Positions 32,118 to 44,189 of a stretch of DNA of 64,000 bases are shown here, piece by piece. Numbering within the stretch: the first letter of the stretch is position 1; every line of letters starts with the position of its first letter. A program made the translations under genes and the position numbers. The notes under the pieces are model-generated. The model saw only the letters and a program-made list of their open reading frames with translations. It searched no databases and was not told the DNA's origin. The stretch comes from Podocnemis expansa (Eukaryota; Chordata; Testudines; Podocnemididae), in assembly GCA_007922195.1 (NCBI GenBank), contig ML681971.1, positions 1,560,978-1,624,977 on the forward strand. The letters run 5' to 3'.

Positions 32118-35100
32118 TTTCCTCGGTAGCATTTAGGGCAGGAGCAGAGACAGAAGTGGTTTTTTGGCAGGGAACTAATAATATAATTGAAGGCAGGGAA
32201 CTATGCAGCCTAAAACCAGCCTGTTCAAAAGACAGACAGAAGTGGGTCTTCACTCAAGAAATGCAACATCTGAGGGAACTGGTCGCCTAAGGGCAGACAC
32301 CTTTGCTAAACAATTAAGAGGAGATACAGGTACAGTTGTCTTAAATTGTGACAAAAACCATGGTGTCTCAGTGTATGCAAAAAAAAATACAGCATGTATT
32401 TATACAGCAGTATGCAAAAATTTAGGTCTTTGTATCAGCTCTGACTGGCAGCAGCAGTAATTGGCAACCACTAGTAAAGCAGTCTGCCTATAGTTGAAAT
32501 TTATTTTGCTTCAGAATTTGTGTTTCAGTAAGTACGCATCACAGATTGGCTTTCTGAAAATGTTTCTGAACAGCCACTTGGGAAACATGTCCAGCCTGGG
32601 CTGCTGCCATTGCAGAGATTTCTAAGAAGGCCAAGATACTGAGGATGTTATGGAGATTAAGACAACCTGAAGCAAACCTCCAAAAATTCCACATTTGAGC
32701 CGCCCCAGATCTCCTTGGGGGGGGGGGGGGGGGAAGCAGTTTGGAAATGAAGGAGTTCTCCAACTATAGGAAATTTATAAATTTCCTTCTATTCACATCT
32801 ATTACAAAGAATGAAAAAGTTGCACACACCTTTCGTTTATGCAGCCTTTGTAGAATTTTTTTACGATACTAATGAATAATATGAATGTTTGTTTTTAAGC
32901 TTCTTTATTATTATCTATGTACATTTTCAAAGGTGCACAAAATTATAGGGCAGTCAGGCAATAATTATGGCAGTAAATGTTGAGATCCAAAAAATTACAG
33001 CTTTACAAGCCTTTAAAACAATCAATATTACATATCAAAACATACAAAGTAACTATTCTTAAACTCTTAGTTCTCAAGCAGCATTTTTCTTAGTTTGCCA
33101 AGCTATACATTTTGATTAATGATGTAAATATTTTCTTTAGTTTGTGAGTGTATAGTAAAATCAACATTTACTGATAAATATCTAATCCTTCCAAGTCTAC
33201 CTCTACAGAAAAGTGCACATGACTTCTACAGCTGTATACAGCATGACAATGTTCTTATGCTGGTGCACAAGAAAGGTACCAGGATGTGTCAGCAAATTCT
33301 CAATCTCTGAAGGAATTAACAATGAAAATGAGTTGGGAAAATGAAATTTTGCATGCAAACTGCATATTCCATCCAACCTGTGGAGCCTGGTGAGTTCCAC
33401 AGGAAGGAAATCCAGTTTCTAAAAGATTGTATGAGACCTACACAGAAGACTAGATAGAGAAAAGGCAGCTGTAGAAATATCAGGATGATATTATACTCAT
33501 TTCCTGCAAACTTACTGAACTCTTATAGAATGGAAGATTCCCAGTGCCCTTGGAGGTCTAAACACTGCTCTACCCTCTGACACTTAGGAGTTTGAGACAG
33601 TTACTCCTGTTTTCGCTCCTTAGAGTTCCAGGAGCCAGTTTTGGCTGATGCCCAAGTCTCCTGCCAGCTACATTTTTTTTCCCCCCTCTTATGGACTTTG
33701 GGAGAAGAGTGTCAAGTCCTTTTGATAATTGCATCAAAACTTCCCTCCAAAATATAGTGGATAGACTGTGAAGCTAATGGCAGACTTAGAGGCCAACAGG
33801 CCAAAGGATTATGTCCCAGTTGAACCTCCTTTCCATGGTCTGCTGAGCTGGGCTTCCTGTCTTTGCAGGCCTCTTAGTGCTTGCTGCAAAAGGGCTCCTC
33901 TCAAGTAAACCTCCAAAAACATCATTCAAAGGTGAAGTTAAGGCTGCAGGGACATATTCATGGTTTTACTGCATACTATCTTTCAGGAATGCCAGGAGTT
34001 GAACTTGGAAACTAAATAAAACACATACAAAAAAGGGAGACTAGCAGACTGGCATCTCTAAGGAAGCAGAGTTATGGTAGTTTGGTGCCTTGTTTGTTTA
34101 ATTCAATTTACTGTACTTTTTTTCTTTAATCTCTAGTCTTTTACAAAGGGAATATACCCACAAACCACTGGTGTGGAACTGAAATCTCAGCTTCATTTTA
34201 ACAAAGGTAGGCGTGAGAGAATTATTGTATAGGATTAATTTTATCAAACTGCACAAATAGGCATGAAAGGAAAGACATTGAGGAACCTAGACTAAAAAGT
34301 TTGAAGTTATTTTCTCCATGAGAAGATTGGGTAGAAGTGTTCTGCAGGATACTGTTAACTGCTAAGAGAGAGACAGGAATGAGGTATTATGTGGCTGCAG
34401 TTTACCAACTCCCATGGTGCTAGATGTGGGGGCTGTAACATAATGCACTTGTAAGAAATATTTAGTGTTGTCTGAACAAAGAAAATTGTCCTTGATAGTT
34501 TTCTTTGCAGTATAGGCTTGGAAATTCAGAGCCAGCAATTCAGCCTGATTCATTTCCCAAACCTAAGATTCGGTGCTAAACCCCATGATTCACACATATT
34601 TTTAGAATTACATTAGATTCCACAGGATCTGTAGGGCCCAATCTTATTATTGTAGACAAGCATGGGATTCAAACAGGTGAAAGCCAACCATACCTACCTC
34701 CCTCTCTCGACATACATCCTCTTTTTGCATGGAACACACTTGAAAGTTCAAATTCATAGCTGACAAGCTTCTGCATAAGTCTAAATGGCAAGAATTCTAG
34801 ATGTTGAGCTATAAAGAATTTTAGGAAAACTACATGTCACTAGTGTACAGGTTTTGACATTGCATTAGTGTCAGTCTGCCTTCATTACCATTTCTACTTC
34901 CCACAAACCACACTTAAACATCTTTTGAATGAACAAAGTACCCTCTTATCAAAATGCTTGTATTTTAAATTGTCAAACCTAGTACCCTCCATCTGGGAAA
35001 CCACAGGTCATGGTTGCCTTGTACTCTCCAACTTTCAAACAAACTTTGTACATTATACCCAGATATCCAGAAACTCTTTTGTTTAAACTCTGTACACAGC

Positions 35101-36774
35101 TGGCTATTTCTTTAAACATTATCTTTAATAATTTTTTTAAAATCTGTTAGCTAAAAGAATTCATTCTACCTCAAATTTCTTCACTCAAAAATTAATCAGA
35201 TGTGAATTGTTTTAGCTGATAGATTTCTGTGTACAAGAGTTGAACTGAACCACAGAATCTTAAATTAATCCAATATCCTCTGTGAACCATAATCCACAGG
35301 ACCACAGTGGCTGATAGGATGACCACTATTTTGTGAGAGCACATTTCCTTGAAGACTCTACACAGAGGAAATATCACAGAACACACATTCCATATGGACA
35401 CTATTCAAGAGTGAATCCTTGCTTCTGCCCAAGTGTCAGACTATAATACCACGTAATTTAGAGCACTAAAGTTGACCTGAGTTAAACAATTTCACCCACT
35501 GGATAACTTTTCCTAAAAAAAAAAAAACAGAACAGTGGGTTGTTGCAAGATCATTTTCATAGGAGAACTTAGCCTATATCTTGACTGCAGAGAAGTCAGT
35601 GGAGCTTACAACATGCAATCATTATCCTGCTGTGAAATCCTAGTGAGACAAGTAAAACTTTACCACTGAGTCACTAGGTTAAATTATCGCCATATCACAC
35701 TCCTGATTGACCTCTCATATTTGACCTCACAGTAAAGCTACATTCCTTGTCTTAACTAGGACTACCACTGGATAACTAATGTGTGTTAATTAACCTGCAG
35801 TAACACACATTCTGCTGCAACACCCAACCTTAACAATAGATTACATGGAGTTTTGCACCTGCTTTGATGGTCACCATTTTCTTGGTGCACACTCACTCAA
35901 TGGGACACTGATGCCAGATCAGAGTCAACAGCCTTGTCTGGAAAGAAAAATCAAATATATTTTTGCTATGATTGGAAACTGGAAAATGTACAGATAACCA
36001 GAAATAAAATATCAAAGAACAAGTTGGTTTCCTTTTTCAACTAGCTGAAAGCTTCCAAATCATAATATAGGTGTAGCAATCTATCACAGAAAAACTGTTT
36101 AGTCAATGTTCAAATAATGCCAGCTCATATACTGAAGTCAAATACCAACTTAATATGATTTGTTTGAAGTTAACCAGCACTGTCAAATACAAACATACCT
36201 AATGTGACTGAACTGACATTCAGTTAGCTTATTACTACAAATAACTGTCAGACATGCAAGCAACTCACCAGAAACCAAGTGTGCATTCTGAACACCATGC
36301 TGCCAAAATATAAAAAAAACTTTTCAGTTATGTAGAATTCTGAACAGATATACCTCAAAGGTGGCACTCTCTCAGTAAGTAGGAATCTGTACACACTGGC
36401 TTTGTTTGTAACTACATTAATGACATCACGAAGGTTACTAGACAGCAAATATTGACATGTCTTAACAGTATTGCAAAGGAGTATAATTTGGCCAAGGATC
36501 ATGGGAATCTTGTAATTAGATTTTTAGACTACCCCAGAGGGGGAATCTCACGGAGACAGTTGCCCTGTGCTGTTGCATAAAGCTTATTATAGAAAGCGTC
36601 ATAGGAGCCTTACGAAATTGCATAAAATCTTACAGTCTTTTGCATTTTCACTCCATCCTTGCTAGCATCCTTGGGATTGCATCTCTGGGAATAGATAGCT
36701 TAATTTTTCATTCCTATTTGAAGGACTTTGCAAAAAGGTGACAGAGAGAGAATGCACATACCTGACAAACAGAT
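32118..36774. other. No gene recognised; AT-rich non-coding
   Basis: 4.6 kb without a recognisable gene or clear element. A poly-G tract lies at about 32716-32733. Open frames are shorter than 90 codons and featureless. Confidence 0.45.
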
Positions 36775-36787
36775 TCTACCATATATA

Positions 36788-36957
36788 AAAACAACAAGGA
36801 GTTGTGTGGCACTTTAAGACTAACAGATTTATAAAATAAATAAATTTTATTTTATAAATTTATTTATTTATTTTATAAATCTGTTAGTCTTAAAGTGCCA
36901 CACAACTCCTTGTTGTTTTTTTACTGGACTAGACTAACACGGCTATCCCTTTTGAAA
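36788..36957. mobile_element. Palindromic Penelope-like insertion with target duplication
   Basis: Two terminal copies in inverted order make a perfect 59-bp inverted repeat (36787-36845 and 36862-36920) around a 16-bp AT spacer, followed by the single terminal block CTAGACTAACACGGCTATCC. Flanking direct repeats TCTACCATATATA (36775-36787) and TCTACCATGTATA (36958-36970) match at 12 of 13 bases. The base at 36787 can be assigned to either the duplication or the arm. Confidence 0.85.
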
Positions 36958-37274
36958 TCTACCATGTATATCACACACACAAAAAGCAATTAATCTAGAA
37001 TTAAATTTTAATTCGACAGCTCCTAAAACCAGGATATTCTAAGTGACAGTTACATGCAAAAAAAAGATTAAAATAGTTTGTGTGTGCAGACCAGAAACAA
37101 CTACTGCAATACTTAAGACAGGGGTAGACAAAACTGGCTTTCAGCTTGGCATCAGCAATTTTACTTTTGATCACCAGAGGATGCTCCTCCATTACATTTC
37201 TGCAGTGAAACTAGGTGACAGGCTGCTAAAACTGATCACCTTGGTGACCAGAAAGGTATCATTTGTCAAGGCCT

Positions 37275-37385
37275 GAAATAGTGTAGTGGCTAACACCTCT
37301 GCTTAACATGGAGAAGGTCCTGGGTTCAGTTCCCAGGGGGTTGGACTCGATGATCCCACGAGGTCCCTTCCCGCCCTATGATTTG
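37275..37385 (+). mobile_element. tRNA-derived SINE with CR1-type 3' tail
   Basis: A-box-like TAGTGTAGTGGCTAACACC near 37281-37299 and B-box GGTTCAGTTCC near 37324 are spaced as in a tRNA-type Pol III promoter. The sequence then runs directly into the CR1 3' end: GGGTTGGACTCGATGATCC, ACGAGGTCCCTTCC and a CTATGATTTGATTT tail. This is the chimeric turtle-SINE design, where a tRNA head uses a CR1 tail for mobilisation. Confidence 0.8.
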
Positions 37386-38597
37386 ATTTAACTTAAGAGC
37401 ATCTCATGAGTGTGCTTTCAGCCCACGGCCCTCATGCATTCTACAGCTCTGCTCTTCCATTGCATATGCACTCTGCAGAAATTGAATCCAGAGACAAGTT
37501 ATCCCAGCAGCTACTTCTAGCACAAAGGTTTCTGTCTTCCCCATCCTTTGGAGATCCAAGAGCCTCAGGACTACCTAAAGCTCTTCTGCTGCACTGCTTA
37601 AAGAGAGCCACAAATTAAGTTTTGGTTCTGCACTATGTGACAGTAATATAAAGCAGACACAAGCTCTGAGAAGCTTTATAAAGTTGATCGGAGGTCCGGT
37701 GAAGTTCAGAGTCCAACAGGTATTAAGAATATTCATACTAGGACAATAACTTAAAAAAAGGCACCTTAGTTTCTCAGAATTAATCCTATGTATGACTGAT
37801 GTGGGGCTACTTTGAAAACATTTTAGAACAATCTGTTTTGGTAAACTGCTGGTTATTTATGCCAAAAGAGTCAACCCAATGCATCTTCATAAAGACCCTC
37901 GTATCAGTGAGGTGATTTCTTTGATGCCAAGTTTTTTGGAAACTTTGCCCCTTCTTTCCACATGAAGATCAGTCCAAAGTGATGCAAACCGGATTATTCC
38001 AATATTGCTGATCACTATTGTCCTGGTAAAATAGGAGTAGCAACAGTGGCTATAAAGGTAAATGATTCTACTGTGTATGACTTTACTGAGACAAGCTCCA
38101 AGTTTAGAAAAGAGGACAAAGAGTATCTCACAGACAAAAGGCAAACTGATTCCTCAGCCATGTATCAATAACAAAAATCATCTAGACTACCATTGCCTGA
38201 TTAAGCAGCTGTTCTTTGGCAGGAAAAGGGGTTTGAGCAAGAAACTTACATTTTGGCAAAGAAACAGCTGTATAATCCCATCATCACAAGGGTTCTGCCT
38301 CCTGACCCTCAACTGGACCCAAAAGACCACAAGAAAGGCAGGCCTCAACAAATGTGCCACCAAGCTAGAGCTAGCCCTAAAGCTAAGGTGCTTTGCTCTG
38401 CCATGGAACTTCAGAATGCCCATCACCACTGAAAAAAACACAGCCATGAACACTTTTAGCAGTGCTGTAGTGCCAAGAACTCCACCACCACTAAAAAAAA
38501 AAAAAGCCACCACCACAGTTAACTTCAGCAGCAGCAGTGCTGCAGATCACTGAAGGCACCAGGAGGTGGGGTTTTGTTTCTTTTGTTTTTTTTAAAG
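37386..38597. other. No gene recognised
   Basis: A 163-codon plus-strand frame (38062-38553) has low-complexity, lysine/threonine/serine-rich sequence at its end (PPPLKKKKATTT) and no domain. I do not support it as a gene. Confidence 0.45.
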
Positions 38598-39345
38598 GTG
38601 TCAGGGAGCGTTCAGCTTCCCAGGTACCACAGTCAAGTTCTTGAGAGCCATGATGACCTGGCACCTAGGATTTATTAAGCCCCGACATAAGGAAACTGAC
38701 TCCCCAGATTACATCTCTTTCCCCATCTCTGCTCATGACATTAAACACCACTTGAAAGTCAAGGAAATCGACATTGAACTGTGGGAAGGGTCCAGGCCAA
38801 AAGGAATCCAACCAAACTGATGTAAGCATGTGGTGAGAGAAACCTTTGTTTTGAAACCATTTAGCTTATTAAATTAGATATATGTTGTATTTTACTTTTT
38901 ACATCTTTGTAACCAATTCTGACTTTCACACCTCATTACTTGTAAATATATCCTTCTGTGGTTAATAAAACTGTTTTATCTAAACCAGTGCATCTTTGGA
39001 TTAAACTGTTTGGGAAACTTCATTTGGGGTACAAGATTTGTGCGCATCATTTAATATTAATGAAATAACAGACCTAAAAGCTTCTGTTGTCCAGAAGGGT
39101 ACTGGGGCAGTGCAAGATGTATATTACTGGGTGAAAATCTGGGACAGAAAATTACTGGTGTTTCTGCATCGCAGTTAATGGGTGGTGCTCATACAATATA
39201 GCTGGGAGTGGCTTACATACTGAAGGCTGTGTGAGCAGACCAAGGGTGATTGCTTTCTAAGCAAAGCACTGTAAGAGGCACCGCAGGTTGGAGACGTGAG
39301 TGCACATAACTGTCCATCTGTCCAGCTTGTACTCTAGATAATGCC
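38598..39345 (+). repeat. Unclassified repeat candidate, LTR-like, with AATAAA
   Basis: The stretch GGTTAATAAAACTGTTTTAT, AAACCAGTGCATCTTTGGAT, TGTTTGGGAAACTTCATTTG resembles a repeat I associate with turtle genomes. It begins near a TGTCAGGGAGC and carries a polyadenylation signal AATAAA at 38964-38969, as an LTR might, but no target duplication or LTR ends were confirmed. Confidence 0.35.
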
Positions 39346-39950
39346 ACCACTGGTTAAAAAAAAAAAAAAAAATCTCCAACAGTGGGCATGCATACATGAA
39401 TACCTATAATCACATGAAGAAATACTTGTCCAACTCACCAAACTATTTTCTTTACAAAAATTGTCAACTGGCAACAGACCACACAAATACACATTTTCTA
39501 GAATACATTAATTTTTCCGACAGACTGGATAGGAGTAGCAAGGCTTCTAATCTAATAGCTGTCAAAATCTTAATACTAATTAGCTTTGTATCAAAAAACC
39601 TCAATAGCATTAAATGTAAGCATTATAGTACTTTGAAAGCGGGGATCACTAATGTTATTTTAAAAAATAAAATTCAGTATTTTATAGCACTGCAAACTAA
39701 ACCAAAACAACATATTACGTATTTACATTTTTACAAAATAACTATTAAGTGAATTTTTTCAAAAAGTTAAAATTGTATTATTTTCAAGGCTGCACACACC
39801 TAATTTTTCATATTGTTAATGTGGTTGTATTCTTGCTTTATACTATCATTCAACAGATTCTCCCCCCCCAACTGAAAAATATAAAGTTAGGACAGTTTAG
39901 TTAAAAAAAACAAACAACAAAAAATAGTTACATCATTACTATCACTTTAA
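39346..39950. other. Intron sequence downstream of the MYO9A exon (minus sense)
   Basis: AT-rich sequence immediately beyond the splice donor. A 118-codon plus-strand frame (39396-39752) is AT-rich and featureless. Confidence 0.6.
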
Positions 39951-39956
39951 TCTTAC
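39951..39956 (-). promoter_or_regulatory. Splice donor of the MYO9A exon
   Basis: Minus strand reads CTTGAG then GTAAGA, a strong 5' splice site. Coding stops making family sense right after codon 281, which matches this boundary. Confidence 0.9.
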
Positions 39957-40799
39957 CTCAAGCACTGGTCCAGCTCCAAGAATAATCTGTTCTACTCCAC
40001 TAACAAATCCCTTCTGGCTGAGAGCAGTGAGGTGATGAATCAGGAAGTTTGTGCTTTGTGTTTTCCCTGACCCGCTTTCTCCTGAAATCACAATGCACTG
40101 GTTCTTCCTGCGCTGAAGCATAGCATGGTAAGCCACATCAGCCACAGCATAAATATGAGGCTCTAGCTTTCCCAGCTGATGATTATCGTACATTTTGACA
40201 TACTTAGGATTGTAAATGGGGAGAAATTTGAATGGATTAATAACTATCAGAATGCTGCCTACGTAGGTATAAATCTTTTCTTGCTTAAAGCGATTTCTGA
40301 GATTTTCCAAGAGTGTTTTCTCATTTAAATCTGGCAAACTACACAAATCATCATAGTCCTTCTGCTGTGGCTGAGGAAGAAATCCACGTTCCATCATTCT
40401 GCGACGCTCTTCTGTCACCTGTAGCCAGGACTGGAGACTGCCATAGTGAATTGACCCATCTAGATTCTTTTCCCGCAGCAGAAAGCGATAGTCTTCCCCA
40501 CTCAGGCGATTCTCGAGGGCCATGCGGGGCCACAACATCATGCGCTGGACAGGGCTGTCTGTAGGGTTGAGAATCCATTCCTCCCCACCAAACTCCTTCA
40601 CTTCTGCCAGGACATAACATTTTGTTTTGTCTAACTGGAGTTTATTAATGAGATTCTCTATTACCTCAGCAGCTGTGGAACTTTTTCTGGCAGTGATGGG
40701 GCAATAGATGGTCCCTTCGGCAATGCTCCCAGGGTATACGTGTAGTGTGAACTCACTGTCCTCAAAGCGTCGTCTTCCTCCAACATCATTTACACTCAT
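39957..40799 (-). CDS. MYO9A: Unconventional myosin IXa, first coding exon
   Basis: Class IX myosins are actin motors with a C-terminal RhoGAP domain that turn off Rho signalling. This exon gives residues 1-281. Residues ~15-112 form the Ras-associating domain with [19 protein letters not shown] and the well-kept [20 protein letters not shown]. The motor begins at about 145 ([20 protein letters not shown]), with [15 protein letters not shown] at 177-191 and the ATP-binding P-loop GESGSGKT at 240-247. The start is chosen because an in-frame TGA lies 30 bp upstream (40830-40832) and the residues match the known start of the family. The frame is intact up to codon 281 (GAG), where the donor lies. 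Similarity to MYO9A is stronger than to MYO9B by my reading of the RA region. The remaining exons are outside the window, to the left in minus sense. Confidence 0.93.
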
Positions 40800-40870
40800 A
40801 TTGGACCTCTTCCCATCAGTACCAGCAGCTCATCTTTAGAATGATTCCAGACGCTGTCATGACATCAACA
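40800..40870 (-). other. 5'UTR end of the MYO9A exon with splice acceptor
   Basis: On the minus strand a pyrimidine-rich CTTTCTTTTGTAG ends at 40871, then 71 bases lead to the start codon. So this is not the first exon: at least one upstream non-coding exon must lie to the right of 40871. Short upstream ATGs are present in the 71 bases; the in-frame one is closed by the TGA. Confidence 0.8.
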
Positions 40871-41295
40871 CTACAAAAGAAAGACAAAAATATTTGAGTC
40901 TGGGTTTTCTCTTATTAACAGATATTTTAGTACTTGAAAAGGTAAAGGAACACACCAGCCAAATAGCATCCTCAGTCATATTAAGATTTTACAAAAGGCA
41001 ACTGATTATGCCAAAGTCTGATATTTTGAAAGAGAGTTTTAAGTATCATGATGCGTTAGAGAAAAACTGCAGCCTTACTGGGCTAACAGGAACAATTTCA
41101 TACCCCATTCTAACTTGATCAACTCCAGGAGAAATCACTTCAGACTTCTGCAGGCATTATCAAGGATCAGGGAATTGAAATTAGGTCTTTAGTTTTAAAT
41201 GAATGCATTCCTATTATGGCTACTGTCAGTGGAGAAAGAGGAGTGTTTAGTGGTAGCTATGAGTGTTATAGCTACTAAATGAATATGTGCAACTG
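40871..41295. other. Intron sequence upstream of the MYO9A exon (minus sense)
   Basis: AT-rich non-coding sequence, no features. Confidence 0.6.
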
Positions 41296-41354
41296 TTCCA
41301 AAGTGGCAGCCGTGTTAGGCTGGTCCAGCAAAAGCAGCAACAGGAATCCTTGCT
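41296..41354. mobile_element. Penelope-like terminal fragment
   Basis: TTCCAAAGTGGCAGCCGTGT then TAGGCTGGTCCAGCAAAAG and AATCCTTGCTTC follow the terminal block of the other copies, with more divergence. A related GTGGCACTCTTATAAA follows at 41371. Confidence 0.5.
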
Positions 41355-41399
41355 TCTTTTGCTATGCAACTGTGGCACTCTTATAAACAAAAATCCACA

Positions 41400-42174
41400 T
41401 TCTATAAAACAGTTCAGTTTTACAGATTAACTCACTTTTGAGAGTTAGTACTTATTGCATTTTTATTTTTAGATATTAATACCAAAAAGGGAATGTCTTA
41501 ATAATTTTTCCCCAGCTCACAGCTATCTACACATGATTTGACCCATAAAGTCTCATTGTACCTGAGGCAGGTATCTGTTTAGCCTTGAGATTATGAACAA
41601 CAGTCACTGTAACAGAGCTTTCTTATTATTTTAAAAATATAAACAGTTTCAAATCCCTGCAGTAAATGAATATTCTAACCAGAAAACAAACTGGTTTCCC
41701 CATCAACCCAGAGATTTTCTTCAATGCACAATTCTCAAGGAGGCATTCAAAGCAAGACAGGAATATTCCATAATGTTGACGAATTCTGGACACTGAGGAG
41801 TTGTTCGTTAGACTATTTAAAAGAATTTAGTTCCCCATTTTTCATGAGTTCTAAATTCACTCCTAAAAATAAACATTGAAATTTTTACAGTTGAGACTGT
41901 TAATCCAGTACCAAAGCAAAAGAAATCCAGTTCACTATCTCTGACATTATGCAAATACACTGTCAATATGGCAAATATTGTCAGTATAGGAATACAGTGA
42001 CTTGCTATAATAATGCTCAGAAATAGATTTTTTAAAAATAGTTCAGTTATATCAATTTTTATATAGTACCCAACAGTGTGCTATGTGTGTTACAAACAGG
42101 TTGGATTCTCATTGATAGATACTCCCTCCCTATGCTTAAAATACCTTCTATTCCCAGGTGAGGTGGGCTAGTGC
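41400..42174. other. No gene recognised; intronic
   Basis: AT-rich sequence; nothing identified. Confidence 0.5.
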
Positions 42175-42479
42175 AGGAAGTTGGTAGGTTAAGACACTAT
42201 GGGAAACAATTCTAAAGGGAAAAATAACTCAAGAAATTTGTCAGTTTTTCAAAGACACATTAGTGAAGGCACAAAAGCAAACTACCACACATAAAAAAGT
42301 CAGAAAAATCAAGAGACCGTCCTGGCTTAACCAGGAGATCTTCAATGATCTGAAAAGCAAAGAAGAGTCCAACAAAAAGTGTGAACTAAATTAAATTACA
42401 AAGTATGAGTATAAACAAGTGACAAGTTTGTAGGGACAAAATTAGGAAGGTCAAGGCACAAAACAAGATAAAACTAGCT

Positions 42480-43495
42480 AGAGACATAAAGGGCAAAAAG
42501 AAAACATTCTACAAATACATCAGAAGCAAAAGGATGATCAAGGACAGCGTGGGTCTGTTATTTGGGGGGGAGGGCAGGGACAGTAGCAGAAAATGTGGAA
42601 ATGACTGAAGTACTAACACTGTGAATGCCAGTGAAAATGAGGTAAGATATGAGGCTAAAACAGGGAAAGAACAAGCTAAAAATTAGACAAGTTAGATGCC
42701 ACCAAGTCAACAGGACCTGATGCAATACATCCTAGAATACTCAAGGAGCTGATTGAGGAGATACCTGAACCATTAGCTATTATTTTTGAAAAGCCAGGGA
42801 AGACTAGAGAGAGATCCCAGGTGATTGGAAAAGACCAAATGTAATGAAAACCTATTTAAAAAAAGGAAATAAGGACCCCTCAGAATTATTGACCAGCCAT
42901 GTTAACTACAGTACTGGGAAAAATAATGGTGCAAATAATTAAGCAATCAAATTGAGAACATCTAGAAGATAAGATAAATAAAATCAGCATAGGTTTGTCA
43001 AGAATAAACCACATCAAACCAACCTGATAGTTTTCTTTGACAGGGGAACAAACCTTGTGGATATGGAGGATGTGGTATATCTTGATTTTAGAAAGGCTTT
43101 TGCTACTGTCTCATGTGACTTTCATATAAACAAACTAGGGAAATACAATCTAGATGAAGCTACTATAAGATGGGTGCATAACTTTTTGGAAAACGGTTCC
43201 CAAAGAGTAGTTACCGATGGTTTACAGTCAAACTGGAAGGGCATGAGTGGCACTGGGGACCAGTTCAGGGTCCAGCTCTATTCATTATCTTCATCGATGA
43301 TGTAGAATGGATAATGTCACAGCACACGCACTTAGAAAGTTCAGAGACACTACCAAGTTGGGAGGGGTTGCAAGCACTTTGCAGGACAGGATTAATATTC
43401 AAAACTACCAGGACAAACTGGAGAAATGATCTGAAGAAAACAAGGTTAAATTCAACACGGACAAATACGAAGTACTCCATTTAGAAAGGAATAAT
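42480..43495 (+). pseudogene. CR1 reverse transcriptase, palm remnant
   Basis: The 82-codon frame 43057-43305 reads MEDVVYLDFRKAFATVSCDF (motif A with D) and ATIRWVHNFLENGSQRVV. Upstream, stop-broken blocks such as the AAGTCAACAGGACCTGATGC segment near 42704 code the usual 'KSTGPDGI' motif. No intact enzyme. Confidence 0.75.
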
Positions 43496-43497
43496 CA

Positions 43498-43757
43498 GAG
43501 TACATCTACCTTGCTGGCGTTTCATGAATTGATATAATGTGATTGAGTATGCTGTGGAGATCCACTAAACCAACACAGAAGTGCTCACTGGTTGATGCCA
43601 TGAATCCACATCCTCTCCTTCCTGCAAAGCAGCAAAGCTATGTAGACCAAAGAGCATCTCCCTTCAATGCAGTAAAGTTGAGACACTTTGGTATGGCAAC
43701 CTAGTAAGTCAATGGGAGATATGCTTATCTCCAGTCAATGGCAGTGTAGACCAGACC
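43498..43757. mobile_element. MITE inserted in the CR1, ~260 bp
   Basis: Interrupts the CR1 between an AATAATCA and a GCTGCGCTCATACAG block that are adjacent in CR1. Ends are of the type TACATCTACCTTGC and GCAGTGTAGACCAGACC, inverted and imperfect, and a 3-bp TCA occurs on both sides (43495-43497, 43758-43760). The 'tctacac' ends and 3-bp duplication fit PIF/Harbinger-type MITEs, but that class is inference. Confidence 0.6.
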
Positions 43758-43979
43758 TCAGCTGCGCTCATACAGAATGGGAAATGACTGTCTATGAAAA
43801 CGTATAGCAGAAAAGGATCAGAAGGTCACAGTGAATCGCAAGCTAAATACAAGTCAAAAGTATAACACAGTTGCAAAAAAGCAAACAAACATTATTCTGG
43901 GGTGTATTAGCAAGAGTGTTTTAAGCTAGACATGAGAAAAAATTCTTCGGCTCTACTGCATGCTGATTAGGCCTCAAGC

Positions 43980-44189
43980 AGAAGAAAGGGTTACTTACCT
44001 GTAACCGGTGTTCTTCAAGATGTGTTGCTCCTGGCCATTCCTCTGTAGGTGTGTGCATGCCACGTGCACAGATCGCTGGAATTTTTTCCCCTATAGTACT
44101 CGTAGAGCTGGCTGTGGCGCCCCCTGGAGTGGCGCCTCCACGGCGCTCTATATAACAGCCACCTGAGCCTTCCCTCCTCAGTTCCTTCT
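43980..44189. repeat. 3' inverted terminal repeat of the DIRS copy
   Basis: Aligns in inverted sense with 49712-49877: shared blocks include GTGTGTGC, GCCACGTGCA, GATCGCTGGA, CCTCCACGGCG, CTATATAACAGCCA and CTTCCCTCCTCAGTTCCTTC. The right copy lacks about 18 bp of a G/C-rich stretch near 44121-44140. Confidence 0.85.

Noticed and set aside
36787..36920. Perfect palindrome considered as a structured RNA or a terminator
   Set aside because: The arms are the well-known Penelope terminal sequence and a target duplication encloses them, so it is a transposable-element product.
38062..38553. 163-codon plus-strand open frame
   Set aside because: Low-complexity end and no domain; no splice signals that would suggest an exon.
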